Assembly (NCBI GenBank): GCA_964491265.1
Contig: CAZBFP010000012.1
Coordinates: 1-64,000, forward strand
From: JBBAGC01 sp964491265
Lineage (GTDB): Bacteria; Spirochaetota; UBA4802; UBA5550
Direction: 5' to 3'
Length of the DNA stretch: 64,000 nt
Shown here: positions 43,881 to 52,307 of the stretch, piece by piece
Layout of the letters: the number at the start of each line of letters is the position of its first letter
How positions within the stretch are numbered: position 1 is the stretch's first letter
Notes under the pieces: generated by a model
Seen by the model: the letters and a program-made list of their open reading frames with translations, nothing else
What the model was told of the DNA's origin: nothing
The model's database searches: none
Made by a program: the position numbers and the translations under genes

Positions 43881-44525
43881 ATGAAAATACAAGCTTTAGT
43901 TCTTACTGCTCTATTATCCCTGTCAGTATTAATGACGGTATCCTGCAACAATACTTCCGGAGATTGGGCCGCAAAAATTGACGGAAAAACAATAAGTATT
44001 GATGAATTCAACAGATACTACTATACTCAGAACAAAATGATGGCCAATGTAGACTCAAAAGAGGAAGTTGATAAGCTTGCAAATGATCCTTCATATGCCA
44101 ACCACCCATTCCTCAATAAAGCAAATTTTCTTGATCATCTTATTGCCCAGAAACTGATATACAGCAAGGCCATGAATGACAAATCAATAGATAAGGAAGA
44201 GCTTAATACAATACTTGAAATAACAAAAATACAGACAGCGTCACAGTATTATCTCGGTCAGAAGCTGAAAGATAAGATTAAGGTAACTGATGAAGAAGTT
44301 GCCCAGTACTACAACCAGAACAGAAGACAGTTTGCCGGAAGAACCGCAAATGAAGCCACTGCCTACATAAGACAGCAGATCCTTTCATACAAATCAAGGC
44401 AGGAAGCTAATCAGTATGTGATGGAACTGGTAGCTGAGAGTGAAGTTAAGAAAGAAGGTTTAAGAGAGTACCTGACTAAGCAGAAAAAATCTGAAACACC
44501 GGCTGAAGAGAAAAAAGAACAGTAA
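43881..44525 (+). CDS. SurA-N-like lipoprotein chaperone without PPIase domain
   Basis: A 214-residue lipoprotein; the signal peptide ends in a lipobox at about C22 (MTVSCNN). The mature part starts WAAKIDGKTISIDEFNRYYY and has the helical layout of the SurA/PrsA N-terminal chaperone region (FLDHLIAQKLIYSKAM, DEEVAQYYNQNRRQFAG). No parvulin PPIase domain is present, so it would act only as a holding chaperone for envelope proteins. It lies 66 bases after mfd and ends at a hairpin terminator. Confidence 0.77.
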   Translation: MKIQALVLTALLSLSVLMTVSCNNTSGDWAAKIDGKTISIDEFNRYYYTQNKMMANVDSKEEVDKLANDPSYANHPFLNKANFLDHLIAQKLIYSKAMNDKSIDKEELNTILEITKIQTASQYYLGQKLKDKIKVTDEEVAQYYNQNRRQFAGRTANEATAYIRQQILSYKSRQEANQYVMELVAESEVKKEGLREYLTKQKKSETPAEEKKEQ

Positions 44526-44548
44526 TAATAGTATTCAGCAACATAAAG

Positions 44549-44577
44549 AGCCCTGTATAAAACATGCAGGGCTTTTT
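44549..44577 (+). terminator. Intrinsic terminator after the SurA-like gene
   Basis: Stem AGCCCTG (44549-44555) with CAGGGCT (44567-44573), an 11-base loop and a run of five T. Confidence 0.8.
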
Positions 44578-44662
44578 ATATAAATCCCGCCATAATATAT
44601 TCCCGGTAACCCTGAATATCGTATAATAACTGAAGAAATATGCTTCTAAATAAAATTAAATA

Positions 44663-44692
44663 TTGACTAATAATATATTTTTATGTTATAAT
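44663..44692 (+). promoter_or_regulatory. Sigma70-type promoter for the lipoprotein pair
   Basis: -35 box TTGACT (44663-44668), 18-base spacer and a perfect -10 box TATAAT (44687-44692). The leader to the ATG at 44727 would be about 28 bases, with a GAGGTAG ribosome-binding site. Confidence 0.7.
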
Positions 44693-44726
44693 AACATTAT
44701 CTATTATTTATGAACGAGGTAGTTAG

Positions 44727-45305
44727 ATGCTGACCAGAAATTTTAATAAAGATCTAATAGTTATAGTAATAATTTCGTTATTTCTAGTTTCCTGCAGCTC
44801 GAAAAAAGGGCTTATACACTCTTCATCAAAACTATCCCCCAATTCAAAGATTGGAGTAGTAATTGATGCACCCAACAACCTTAAAAATGCGGTACTTATA
44901 ACATTCATGAAGCGGGGATTAAGGGTAAAGGCTTTTAATGCATCCGATCTTTATGCTTTAAGTGATGTATATGATATTGCCGACTTGAAAAAACTTTCAT
45001 ACAATATTGCAGATGAAAACGTATCCACACTATCAACATTTGAAAAAACCTATGACAATATCTACAAACTTCACGTTTTTAATTTTGAACTGAACAAAGC
45101 TGAAACACTTCAGCAGATCAGAAACTCCTGGGATGTGGACTACCTGATTGTACTCGATCTGAAAGACTGGGAGCATGTAAGCTGGGCCAGGGTTGTAAAC
45201 CTGAGGACACTTGACATTGAATTTATCGAAAATTACCCTACAAAGTATAATGATAATGTGGAAACAATAATCACACATTTCGCTAAAAATATTACCGGAA
45301 GATGA
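44727..45305 (+). CDS. Uncharacterised lipoprotein related to the downstream protein
   Basis: A 192-residue lipoprotein with the lipobox near C23 (FLVSCSS). The mature region starts KIGVVIDAPNNLKNAVLITFMKRGLRVKAFNASDLYAL and ends VDYLIVLDLKDWEHVSWARVVNLRTLDIEF...ETIITHFAKNI. It resembles the C-terminal half of the next gene in order and spacing of strands. The pattern (an N-terminal nucleotide-like beta-alpha unit, then a DYL-h-h-h strand and a lineage of VNLxT) recalls CsgG/FlgO/TolB-N type outer-membrane-associated domains. Function unknown. Its stop overlaps the next start (ATGA). Confidence 0.68.
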   Translation: MLTRNFNKDLIVIVIISLFLVSCSSKKGLIHSSSKLSPNSKIGVVIDAPNNLKNAVLITFMKRGLRVKAFNASDLYALSDVYDIADLKKLSYNIADENVSTLSTFEKTYDNIYKLHVFNFELNKAETLQQIRNSWDVDYLIVLDLKDWEHVSWARVVNLRTLDIEFIENYPTKYNDNVETIITHFAKNITGR

Positions 45306-46399
45306 TAAAAAGCAGAATTAAATACTTTTGGGCACTCATATTCATTAGTGCCATATGGGGGTCGGCACTAGCTGCTCAAACACCTGTATCCGGTACCGAT
45401 TCCCCTGCTGCGCTGGAATCAGCTGCCCTTAAGGGGGGGAAATCTATAGCTATCGGTACATTTGTAAACAAATCGGGCAACAGGGACTTTGACTATCTTG
45501 AAACAATCCTGCCTAATGCTCTGGCAAGCTCGCTTGAATCGAAATACAGTATTTCAGCAATAAAGCCAAGATCAATTGAAGAAATATTCAGAAAAAAACA
45601 GATTGAAAAAGATTTTAGTGACGCGGAACTTTATCCCCTTTCTTCCGGTATTAAAGCAGATTTTTTTATATTCGGTACTTTTGAGCCGCAAAGCGGAAAC
45701 AGGATAAAAACAGAAATAAATATATATAAAGTGAACTCATCCAGTATTTTCACTTTTACTGACATCGGTTTTCTTGAAGTAGAGATTTTCAGGCTCATTG
45801 ACAGACTCTCTCTTAATATAAAAAACATTACAGATCCGGCAATGCATTATAAATCTGAAAGTATCCCGGGAAACTCCAGACTTGCTGTAATTACAAATAT
45901 TGAAGGGGAAGATCTGAATAAACTCTATTATGAAATTCTCACCCGGGGGTACAAACTCTCATCCTCCCAGGGAATATCAGTAAAAAACAGCATCGATACA
46001 GAAGGGATAGAAAAATTTTACCATATAAGCTCTGAATCTGCGTCATACAGGAGAATATACGACCGGAAATCTGTTACCCTTCTCCATGGGACATGGGCCG
46101 GGGGTGATTATTATAAAGATATTTTAAATCAGCGGAATCTGCATAGAAAGTACACCTTTGAATTTACTGATTCAGGTAAAAAAGCTTATAAATCTATGGG
46201 AAAAATCGGGCCGGGGGGAATAGATTACCTCATGGTTATCGGATTCAATGACAGCAAAAGTGAAGCATGGATACGCTGCATCAATCTTAAAACAGGTAAC
46301 CTGATTTTTACAAGATCAGGTATCAGCGGTTCATCAGTTAATGAGATTACACATAAAATTCTTTTAAACATATCAAAAACCGGTTCAAACCAATCCTGA
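45302..46399 (+). CDS. Exported CsgG/FlgO-like two-domain protein
   Basis: A 365-residue exported protein with a signal peptide (about 1-24). The N-terminal domain (about 48-185) reads GGKSIAIGTFVNKSGNRDFDYLETILPNALASSLESK and ADFFIFGTF, the pattern of CsgG/TolB-N/FlgO-type domains. The second domain (about 195-365; SRLAVITNIEGEDLNKLYYEILTRGYKL, IDYLMVIGFNDSKSEAWIRCINLKTGNLIF) resembles the whole upstream lipoprotein. It is coupled to it by a 4-base overlap. A role in an outer-membrane complex is plausible; no curli or sheath genes are adjacent. The end lies 2 bases from the convergent TPR gene. Confidence 0.7.
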   Translation: MIKSRIKYFWALIFISAIWGSALAAQTPVSGTDSPAALESAALKGGKSIAIGTFVNKSGNRDFDYLETILPNALASSLESKYSISAIKPRSIEEIFRKKQIEKDFSDAELYPLSSGIKADFFIFGTFEPQSGNRIKTEINIYKVNSSSIFTFTDIGFLEVEIFRLIDRLSLNIKNITDPAMHYKSESIPGNSRLAVITNIEGEDLNKLYYEILTRGYKLSSSQGISVKNSIDTEGIEKFYHISSESASYRRIYDRKSVTLLHGTWAGGDYYKDILNQRNLHRKYTFEFTDSGKKAYKSMGKIGPGGIDYLMVIGFNDSKSEAWIRCINLKTGNLIFTRSGISGSSVNEITHKILLNISKTGSNQS

Positions 46400-46401
46400 T
46401 A

Positions 46402-47112
46402 TTATCTGCTTCTGAATAAAACCTCAGCCTCTTTAAGACGTCCCGATTTTCTATAAATACGGATCAGAGATAACCTTATTCCAGTATCTCTGCGATTCTG
46501 ACTATAGGCTGATTCCATATAGGACGCAGCAGCGGTGAGATTCCCTGTCTGTTCCATATTCAAAGCCATATAATAGCTGATCTCAGAGCCTGTAAATCCG
46601 TTAAATTGAGCATGCTTAAGTCTGTCAATAGACTCATTGTACCTGCCTGCAAGGTAAAGTGATGCCCCGTAATAAAAAGACATATTTACATCATTAATCA
46701 TTACTCCCCTGTCAAAAAAAGAAACAACATCTCCGAAATGATCATTACGAAAAAGAATCCTCACAACATTGGGGATTTCCCTGCCATCCTCAACCCCCGC
46801 CTGTAAAGTTGAAGCAAAAAGCTCTGCTCCTTCAATTTCACGTCCCAGCTTAATGTAATTTAAGCCGGCTATCTGTTTCAGCTTGTAATCATTAGGGTTG
46901 ATAAACATCAAGGTCTCAATAAAATCATTGAGCTCCTCATGCCTGCCATCATGATACAGTTTTTTTGATTTTGTCAGGTAGTTATCGCTCTTACCGGAAA
47001 TTTCAAAATATTTTTTTGTGTAAAACCTGTAAAGTTTTTCATGATTAAAATATGAATAACCTGCCGTAAAAAGCAATAAAGCAAGAAATATTATTAATGA
47101 TCTTGATGTCAA
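46402..47112 (-). CDS. TPR-repeat protein with N-terminal membrane anchor
   Basis: A 236-residue protein. A hydrophobic segment at about 5-20 is a signal anchor. The rest is helical with tetratricopeptide repeats, for example YKLQIAGLNYIKLGREIEGAELF-like, MSFYYGASLYLAGRYNESIDRL, ISYYMALNMEQTGNLTAAASYMESAYSQNRRD and LSLIRIYRKSGRLKEAEVLF. It is probably an adaptor. It stands alone on the minus strand. Confidence 0.72.
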   Translation of the reverse strand: MTSRSLIIFLALLLFTAGYSYFNHEKLYRFYTKKYFEISGKSDNYLTKSKKLYHDGRHEELNDFIETLMFINPNDYKLKQIAGLNYIKLGREIEGAELFASTLQAGVEDGREIPNVVRILFRNDHFGDVVSFFDRGVMINDVNMSFYYGASLYLAGRYNESIDRLKHAQFNGFTGSEISYYMALNMEQTGNLTAAASYMESAYSQNRRDTGIRLSLIRIYRKSGRLKEAEVLFRSR

Positions 47113-47141
47113 GGTTAACCCCGTAAATTAAATTTATTATC

Positions 47142-47282
47142 TGGTAGTAGTAGAATTTTAGGGGGAAAGCCTGTCATTCCGGCCGAAGTGATAACGTAGT
47201 GCCGGAATCTCCTGAAAAAACAGGATTATGAGATTCCCGCCTGCGCGGGAATGACAACACCAATAAAATTATACTGCTACCC
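47142..47282. mobile_element. MITE-like element (family B), shorter copy
   Basis: A 141-base element. The ends are inverted: (T)GGTAGTAGTAGAATTTT at the left, and GGGTAGCAGTATAATTTT read inward from the right. Inside, TGTCATTCCGGCCGAAGTGA and TTGTCATTCCCGCGCAGGC (minus strand) are close to those of the copy at 34.3 kb. The nested hairpins GTGCCGGAATCTCC and GAGATTCCCGCCTGCGCGGGAATGAC are partly palindromic. No clear target duplication is seen. The rest of the 317-base gap to the next gene shows nothing else recognisable. Confidence 0.7.
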
Positions 47283-47429
47283 ATAATCATCATGCATCAG
47301 AAATGAGGATTCTAATTGACTTGTAGTGCAGACAATAAAAAAAGCAACAAATTTCCTCAAATCCCGATATTTTACTAAAACAAAAAGGATGAATGCCGAT
47401 AATTAATACGACATAATCCGGAGGTTAAG

Positions 47430-47915
47430 ATGATTCCTGTACGATATACTTTTATTAGACTTACCTTACTCCTTTTTCTTATTACTACAGCAGCATCCGG
47501 TGAAACCGGAGACCTTGACAGCGCCAGGATTGCAGACAGTATGAAGTATCAAAACGGTGTTGAATTCATGAAAATAAATGATTACAACCGGGCGCTGAAC
47601 GAGTTTAATGAATACCTTGAGATATATATTAACGGAATACACAGGGCTGGAGCATACAGAAATATCGCAGAAATCCATATATCCAGATTCGACTTCCAGA
47701 GAGCAATTAAAGCATATATGGGTATTTATCAGGAATACAGTTATACTGAAGAGGGGATTGACGCATATTTCCAGGCAGGGGTAAGCTACACAAAGATGGG
47801 TTATGACAAAAAAGCAGGAGCAATTTTTCGTCACATAATGGAAGAGCACCCTGGAACCAGCGCTGCATATAATGCAGGGATACAACTTGAACTAATTAAA
47901 ATTATCGCGAACTAA
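47430..47915 (+). CDS. Exported TPR-repeat protein
   Basis: A 161-residue protein with a signal peptide (about 1-23) and tetratricopeptide-like repeats from about 38 to 155 (YQNGVEFMKINDYNRALNEFNEYLEIY, YRNIAEIHISRFDFQRAIKAYMGIYQEYS, YFQAGVSYTKMGYDKKAGAIFRHIMEEHP). It resembles the C-terminal TPR region of YbgF/CpoB and BamD-type proteins. Periplasmic scaffold; exact role unknown. A CCGGAGG ribosome-binding site precedes the ATG. Confidence 0.75.
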   Translation: MIPVRYTFIRLTLLLFLITTAASGETGDLDSARIADSMKYQNGVEFMKINDYNRALNEFNEYLEIYINGIHRAGAYRNIAEIHISRFDFQRAIKAYMGIYQEYSYTEEGIDAYFQAGVSYTKMGYDKKAGAIFRHIMEEHPGTSAAYNAGIQLELIKIIAN

Positions 47916-47922
47916 AAAAAAA

Positions 47923-47951
47923 TTGACAAATATTGAACCTACTTCGAATAT
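47923..47951 (+). promoter_or_regulatory. Possible promoter for the EF-G gene
   Basis: A perfect TTGACA (47923-47928) lies 17 bases before GAATAT (47946-47951), a weak -10 box. The leader to the ATG at 48070 would be about 110 bases. It lies just after the TPR stop codon. Confidence 0.35.
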
Positions 47952-48069
47952 GCCATCTGACTCATTGATTTATTTTCAAGCAGGATAATAAGTAGTTCAC
48001 CAGACCATCTGTATCCAGCAATTTTGAATCAATATAAAACTATCAGAAATTATACATTGTGAGGTATAC

Positions 48070-50142
48070 ATGCCATTTCATAAGCTGAGAAATATTGGTA
48101 TAGCCGCTCATATAGATGCGGGAAAAACTACCATGACTGAAAGAATTCTCTTTTTTACAGGCACAACGAGAAAACTTGGAGAGACCCATGACGGCCAGGC
48201 AACAATGGACTTCATGAAGCAGGAACAGGAAAGAGGAATTACAATTGCTTCAGCAGCTATATCATGCTCCTGGAAAGATTACCAGGTAAACATTATTGAC
48301 ACGCCCGGACACGTTGACTTTACTCTTGAAGTTGAACGATCCTTAAGGGTTCTTGATGGAATGGTGGCGCTCTTCTGTGCTGTTTCCGGAGTAGAGCCGC
48401 AAAGTGAAACTGTATGGAACCAGGCAGACAGATACAAAGTTCCCAGAATTGCATTTGTTAACAAAATGGACAGGATCGGGGCTGACTTTGATGAGACCAT
48501 AGCTCAAATGGATAAATATCTTGATGCCAACCCTGCGAAATTTCAGCTTCCAATGGGGATTGAAGAGGATTTTACAGGTATTATTGATGTTGTTGCCAGA
48601 AGAGCCTATGTCTTTGATGGAATTGAACGAAAGGAGATTGATGTTCCTGAAGAATTCCGTGAAGCCACAGAAGAGGCAAGGCAGAATCTCATAGAAAAAC
48701 TGGCTGATTTTGATGAAGAGATAATGAACCTCTTCCTTGACGGGAAAGATGTTCCAATAGATCTGATTAAAAAAGCTGCACGCGATGCTACTCTAAAACT
48801 TTTAATTACACCGGTATTGTGCGGATCAGCTTATAAGAATAAAGGTGTTCAGCTTCTCCTTGATGCTGTTATCGACTATCTCCCCTCACCTATTGATGTG
48901 GGAGCTATTTTCGGAACAGATATAGATGATCCTGAAAAATCGCATACAAGAAATCCTACTACAAAGGATCCCTTAGCAGCGCTTGCTTTTAAATTAATTC
49001 ATGACCCTTATGTGGGGCAGCAGACTTTCACAAGAATCTACTCCGGTGAGCTTAAAACCGGTATGCAGGTTTATAATTCAACAAAAGATAAGTATGAAAG
49101 GATCGGCCGTATTTTAAGAATTAAGGCTAATGAGCGAGAAGATATAGAAGTGGCAAAACCGGGTGACATTATCGCTCTAATAGGAATGAAGTTTACAAAA
49201 ACAGGGGACACTCTTTGCTCAGCAGAGAATCCGCTTCACCTTGAATCTATCTTTATACCGCCAACAGTTATAGAGCTGAAGGTGAGCCCCCCTACACAGA
49301 AAGAGAATGAGAAGCTCGGCTCTGCCCTGAGGAAACTTTCCATGGAGGATCCTTCATTTAATGTCAGATTTGATGAAGAAACAAGTGAAACCATTATCTC
49401 CGGTATGGGTGAACTGCACCTTGAGATAATCATAGACAGAATTAAACATGAGTTTAACGTAGAAGCAGTAGTTGGTGAGCCTTCTGTTGCTTTCAGAGAA
49501 ACCATAACAATGGAGCATGAAGTTAACTACAAGCACTCCAAGCAGACAGGTGGCAAGGGGCAGTACGCTCATGTTGTGCTTCGTATTGAGCCCAATGACG
49601 GCAAAGGATTTGAATTTGCTGATCATATAAAAGGGGGATCCATACCGGCTGAATTCATCCCTTCTGTACAGAAAGGTATTGAGCTCACACTAAATGAAGG
49701 TATTATTGCAGGCTTCCCTATAGTTGATGTGAAGGCTGTGCTTTTAGACGGGAGTTTCCATGTTGTTGACTCTTCAGATATGGCTTTCCGTACATGTGCA
49801 TCTATAGCATTTAAGCAGGCCTTTTTAAAATCCAACCCTATTCTCCTTGAACCTCTAATGAAGGTGGAAGTGAATACCCCTGATGATTACATCGGTGATG
49901 TTGTTGGTGATATTAATAAAAGAAGGGGCCGTATCGAATCTATGAGAAGGTATAGAAAGGGAGCACAAAAACTGAACGGATTTGTCCCCCTTATGGAGAT
50001 GTTCGGCTACGCTACTCAACTGAGAAATATTTCAAGCGGCCGTGCTAACTACTCAATGGAATTCTTCAAGTATGTTCCCCTCCCGAAAGATGTTCAGGAG
50101 AAAGTACTTAAGGATATTGCTGAGAAAAAGAAAAGTAAATAA
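48070..50142 (+). CDS. fusA: Elongation factor G
   Basis: A 690-residue translational GTPase catalysing translocation and, with RRF, ribosome recycling. GTPase motifs are G1 AHIDAGKTT near 14-22, G2 GITI, G3 DTPGHVDF, G4 NKMD and G5 GSA. Domains II-V follow in order; domain IV has QTGGKGQYAHV and the end is FFKYVPLPKDVQEKVL. Spirochaetes often carry two EF-G paralogs (spdEFG1/2), and this copy is outside any str operon, so which paralog it is cannot be told here. It ends at a bidirectional terminator shared with the regulator gene. Confidence 0.95.
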   Translation: MPFHKLRNIGIAAHIDAGKTTMTERILFFTGTTRKLGETHDGQATMDFMKQEQERGITIASAAISCSWKDYQVNIIDTPGHVDFTLEVERSLRVLDGMVALFCAVSGVEPQSETVWNQADRYKVPRIAFVNKMDRIGADFDETIAQMDKYLDANPAKFQLPMGIEEDFTGIIDVVARRAYVFDGIERKEIDVPEEFREATEEARQNLIEKLADFDEEIMNLFLDGKDVPIDLIKKAARDATLKLLITPVLCGSAYKNKGVQLLLDAVIDYLPSPIDVGAIFGTDIDDPEKSHTRNPTTKDPLAALAFKLIHDPYVGQQTFTRIYSGELKTGMQVYNSTKDKYERIGRILRIKANEREDIEVAKPGDIIALIGMKFTKTGDTLCSAENPLHLESIFIPPTVIELKVSPPTQKENEKLGSALRKLSMEDPSFNVRFDEETSETIISGMGELHLEIIIDRIKHEFNVEAVVGEPSVAFRETITMEHEVNYKHSKQTGGKGQYAHVVLRIEPNDGKGFEFADHIKGGSIPAEFIPSVQKGIELTLNEGIIAGFPIVDVKAVLLDGSFHVVDSSDMAFRTCASIAFKQAFLKSNPILLEPLMKVEVNTPDDYIGDVVGDINKRRGRIESMRRYRKGAQKLNGFVPLMEMFGYATQLRNISSGRANYSMEFFKYVPLPKDVQEKVLKDIAEKKKSK

Positions 50143-50170
50143 TTCAGCTTTACTGCTGACAGTATAGAAA

Positions 50171-50200
50171 CAGAAAAACCCGCTTTTGCGGGTTTTTCTG
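50171..50200. terminator. Bidirectional intrinsic terminator between fusA and the MntR-like gene
   Basis: Perfect hairpin CAGAAAAACCCGC (50171-50183) with GCGGGTTTTTCTG (50188-50200), a TTTT loop and T-runs on both strands. Confidence 0.92.
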
Positions 50201-50677
50201 TTATTCAGAGATAAGAATCTGTGTTAAAGTTCTGGTCCACTCTTTATCCGCTGCTTCCTCGGACCGGAAATATATAAGCAGCCGGTGTATTCTTTTACAT
50301 GTTTCTGCTGAAATATGATGTTCAATCTTACAGGCCTCCTGCTCTGCAGCATGTGCAGGCAGCTGAAGAACTTTAATGAAAAACTCCTTAAGGCACATAT
50401 GCCTGCTCATTACCCTTTTGGCAATAATGTCGCCAGCGTCAGTTAGCTCAATATACCCGTACTTTTCATATTCGATAAGATCCATTTCTTTCAGCTTATT
50501 TAGAGCAGATGTAACGCTTGGCATCTTAATTTTCAAAATTGCAGCAATATCCTTAACCCTGACAACTTTATTTGTATCTGCCAATACTGCTATTGCTTCA
50601 ATATAGTCCTCCATATGAGGAGAAAGAGTTGTGCTTTTGTACAGAGTCTCAATGTCTATTGAATAGATATCTATCAT
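50201..50677 (-). CDS. DtxR/MntR-family metal-dependent regulator
   Basis: About 158 residues from the ATG at 50677; an ATG 11 codons earlier (50710) is also possible. The N-terminal winged helix (LSPHMEDYIEAIAVLADTNKVVRVKDIAAILKIKMPSVTSALNKLKEMDLIEYEKYGYIELTDAG) is diagnostic. The dimerisation and metal-site part has FFIKVLQLPAHAAEQEACKIEHHISAETCKRIHRLL, with the EACKIEHH segment in the usual metal-binding position. It should repress metal-uptake genes with manganese or iron bound. No transporter is adjacent; a self-regulating promoter region is likely (listed separately). Confidence 0.87.
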   Translation of the reverse strand: MIDIYSIDIETLYKSTTLSPHMEDYIEAIAVLADTNKVVRVKDIAAILKIKMPSVTSALNKLKEMDLIEYEKYGYIELTDAGDIIAKRVMSRHMCLKEFFIKVLQLPAHAAEQEACKIEHHISAETCKRIHRLLIYFRSEEAADKEWTRTLTQILISE

Positions 50678-50727
50678 TATATTACCATGCCGGAGCGCTT
50701 CAATATGCATAAATTATAATCGAATTT

Positions 50728-50763
50728 AACTTAAGTTTATCTGTTTTTTATAAAGACTGTCAA
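50728..50763 (-). promoter_or_regulatory. Promoter with palindromic operator candidate for the MntR-like gene
   Basis: On the minus strand, a perfect TTGACA (50758-50763) and TAAACT (50734-50739) are 18 bases apart. The perfect palindrome AACTTAAGTT (50728-50737) covers the -10 box and is set in an AT-rich context, as DtxR/MntR boxes often are. This would allow autoregulation. Confidence 0.4.
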
Positions 50764-50778
50764 TAAAAAAAACGCTTA

Positions 50779-51651
50779 TCACCTTTCAAGACGGAAATAG
50801 GTTTTTTCAAGATTTTCCAGATCCCTGGCAACAGCCGGAAGAAGAGGGGAATCTTTGAAATATTTTTCCTGTTTACCTGCTTTAGCAAGAAAAACCCTGT
50901 ATATTTTTCTGGCAGTTTCAAAATCCCTTAGCACAGGATCTCTCTCATATATTTTTGCCATAAGATAATAGGCATCGTCCAGAGAATCTCTGTCACTGTA
51001 GTTCTTTATAATTCCAATAACAGCTTCCAGAGACTGATACCCTCTATTTAGCTGAAGATATAGTTTTCCGGAAACAAGCATAGCTTTATCGGAAAACCCG
51101 TTTTCAGGATATGAATTGTAAAGTTTTTTAAAGGTTTCTATAGATCTGTTTAAATCCCCTTTGTAACGGAGAGCCTCGCCAGTATAGAAAAGTGAAGCGG
51201 GATATTCACCCGAATTTTCACCTACAGCAGAAAATTGTGTAATTGCTTCATCAAACTGGTTCCTGCCGAGAATAATCCGTCCAGACCATATTCTTGCACT
51301 GTCAGAGAAAGGGCTCCCGGTATAATTACTAATAATTTCATTAAAAGCAGCAAGTGAGCTTTCCATCATTCCGCTGTTATAAAGCTCTATGCCGTTCTTC
51401 AGCAGTACCGCATCTTTTCCTGACATGGCCGGGATTTTTCCTGTCTCCCTCTTCTCCTCATCATTGGAAGACTCCATATTTCTATTTATTGAAGGTGTTT
51501 CTGTTTCATCCTTCTCTACTGGTTTTGCCTCATCCTCCTCAGTGAGTATGCTCGTAATAATATCTTCAGTTTTTTTGTAATCCCTTGCATTTAAGTATGC
51601 CGGAGGAAAACTGAGCAGTGCAGCAATAAATATAATAAATAATTTTTTCAC
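50779..51651 (-). CDS. Exported TPR-repeat protein (YbgF/CpoB-like)
   Basis: A 290-residue protein with a signal peptide (about 1-22), an acidic Thr/Glu/Lys-rich linker (about 28-80) and TPR repeats from about 85 to 285 (LLKNGIELYNSGMMESSLAAFNEIISNY, SLFYTGEALRYKGDLNRSIETFKKLYNSYPENGFSDKAML). The layout recalls the CpoB/YbgF cofactor of Tol-Pal and Bam. The start overlaps the upstream gene by 4 bases (ATGA). Confidence 0.75.
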   Translation of the reverse strand: MKKLFIIFIAALLSFPPAYLNARDYKKTEDIITSILTEEDEAKPVEKDETETPSINRNMESSNDEEKRETGKIPAMSGKDAVLLKNGIELYNSGMMESSLAAFNEIISNYTGSPFSDSARIWSGRIILGRNQFDEAITQFSAVGENSGEYPASLFYTGEALRYKGDLNRSIETFKKLYNSYPENGFSDKAMLVSGKLYLQLNRGYQSLEAVIGIIKNYSDRDSLDDAYYLMAKIYERDPVLRDFETARKIYRVFLAKAGKQEKYFKDSPLLPAVARDLENLEKTYFRLER

Positions 51652-52298
51652 CTTTCTATAATCCCCGGGTCATTTTTTAAAACATCCGGTTTCACAGTAC
51701 CGCTTTCGGGGAGAAGTTTAATACTATCCCCACTGTTTTGCCGTACATTATTTTCTGTATTATCATCTCTATCAATAATAATTCCGCCGCTTATCCCGGA
51801 CTCATACTCCCTCTCAATAGGCTTAACAAGAGGAATTTTTTCTGCGTATTTTTCAATCACATCAGATTCAAAAGTACTATCGGACCGGATAGTGCCGGGA
51901 GATGTATCAATACGGGGAAGAAGAGTTTCAGACTCAATTACTTTCTTTTCAACTTCAGGAGTGTCATCAATTCTTACAGGAAACTCATACCGGGTAAGGC
52001 TGTTAATTTCAGAATCTTTCAGCATTTCCGACTCAAGCATCCCTGAAAAATCCCCTCCCCTCTCTCTGCTAACCTTTATTCTAAAGGCATCATCAATAAA
52101 TTCTGCAACAGGAGAACTTTTAATTCTTGCCGAATCGATTCCCATATTGTAGCCGATAATAACTGCGATAATAACTATAATGAACATAAGAAAATAAAAT
52201 GCTCTGCGGATTGTCTCAACTGTCTGGAAACTCAATGAATCCAGATGTCTGTTAAGCCATATAATAGCTGATGTTAATATTTTAAAAACCGGGTTCAT
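51648..52298 (-). CDS. Uncharacterised single-pass membrane protein
   Basis: A 216-residue protein with one strong transmembrane helix near 31-51 (RAFYFLMFIIVIIAVIIGYN) and an extended, low-complexity periplasmic tail rich in Asp, Glu, Ser and Pro. No family was recognised. Its stop overlaps the TPR gene start, and it follows the secreted 276-residue protein by 9 bases, so the three form an envelope operon of unknown role. Confidence 0.6.
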   Translation of the reverse strand: MNPVFKILTSAIIWLNRHLDSLSFQTVETIRRAFYFLMFIIVIIAVIIGYNMGIDSARIKSSPVAEFIDDAFRIKVSRERGGDFSGMLESEMLKDSEINSLTRYEFPVRIDDTPEVEKKVIESETLLPRIDTSPGTIRSDSTFESDVIEKYAEKIPLVKPIEREYESGISGGIIIDRDDNTENNVRQNSGDSIKLLPESGTVKPDVLKNDPGIIER

Positions 52299-52307
52299 AA
52301 AGGCCGC

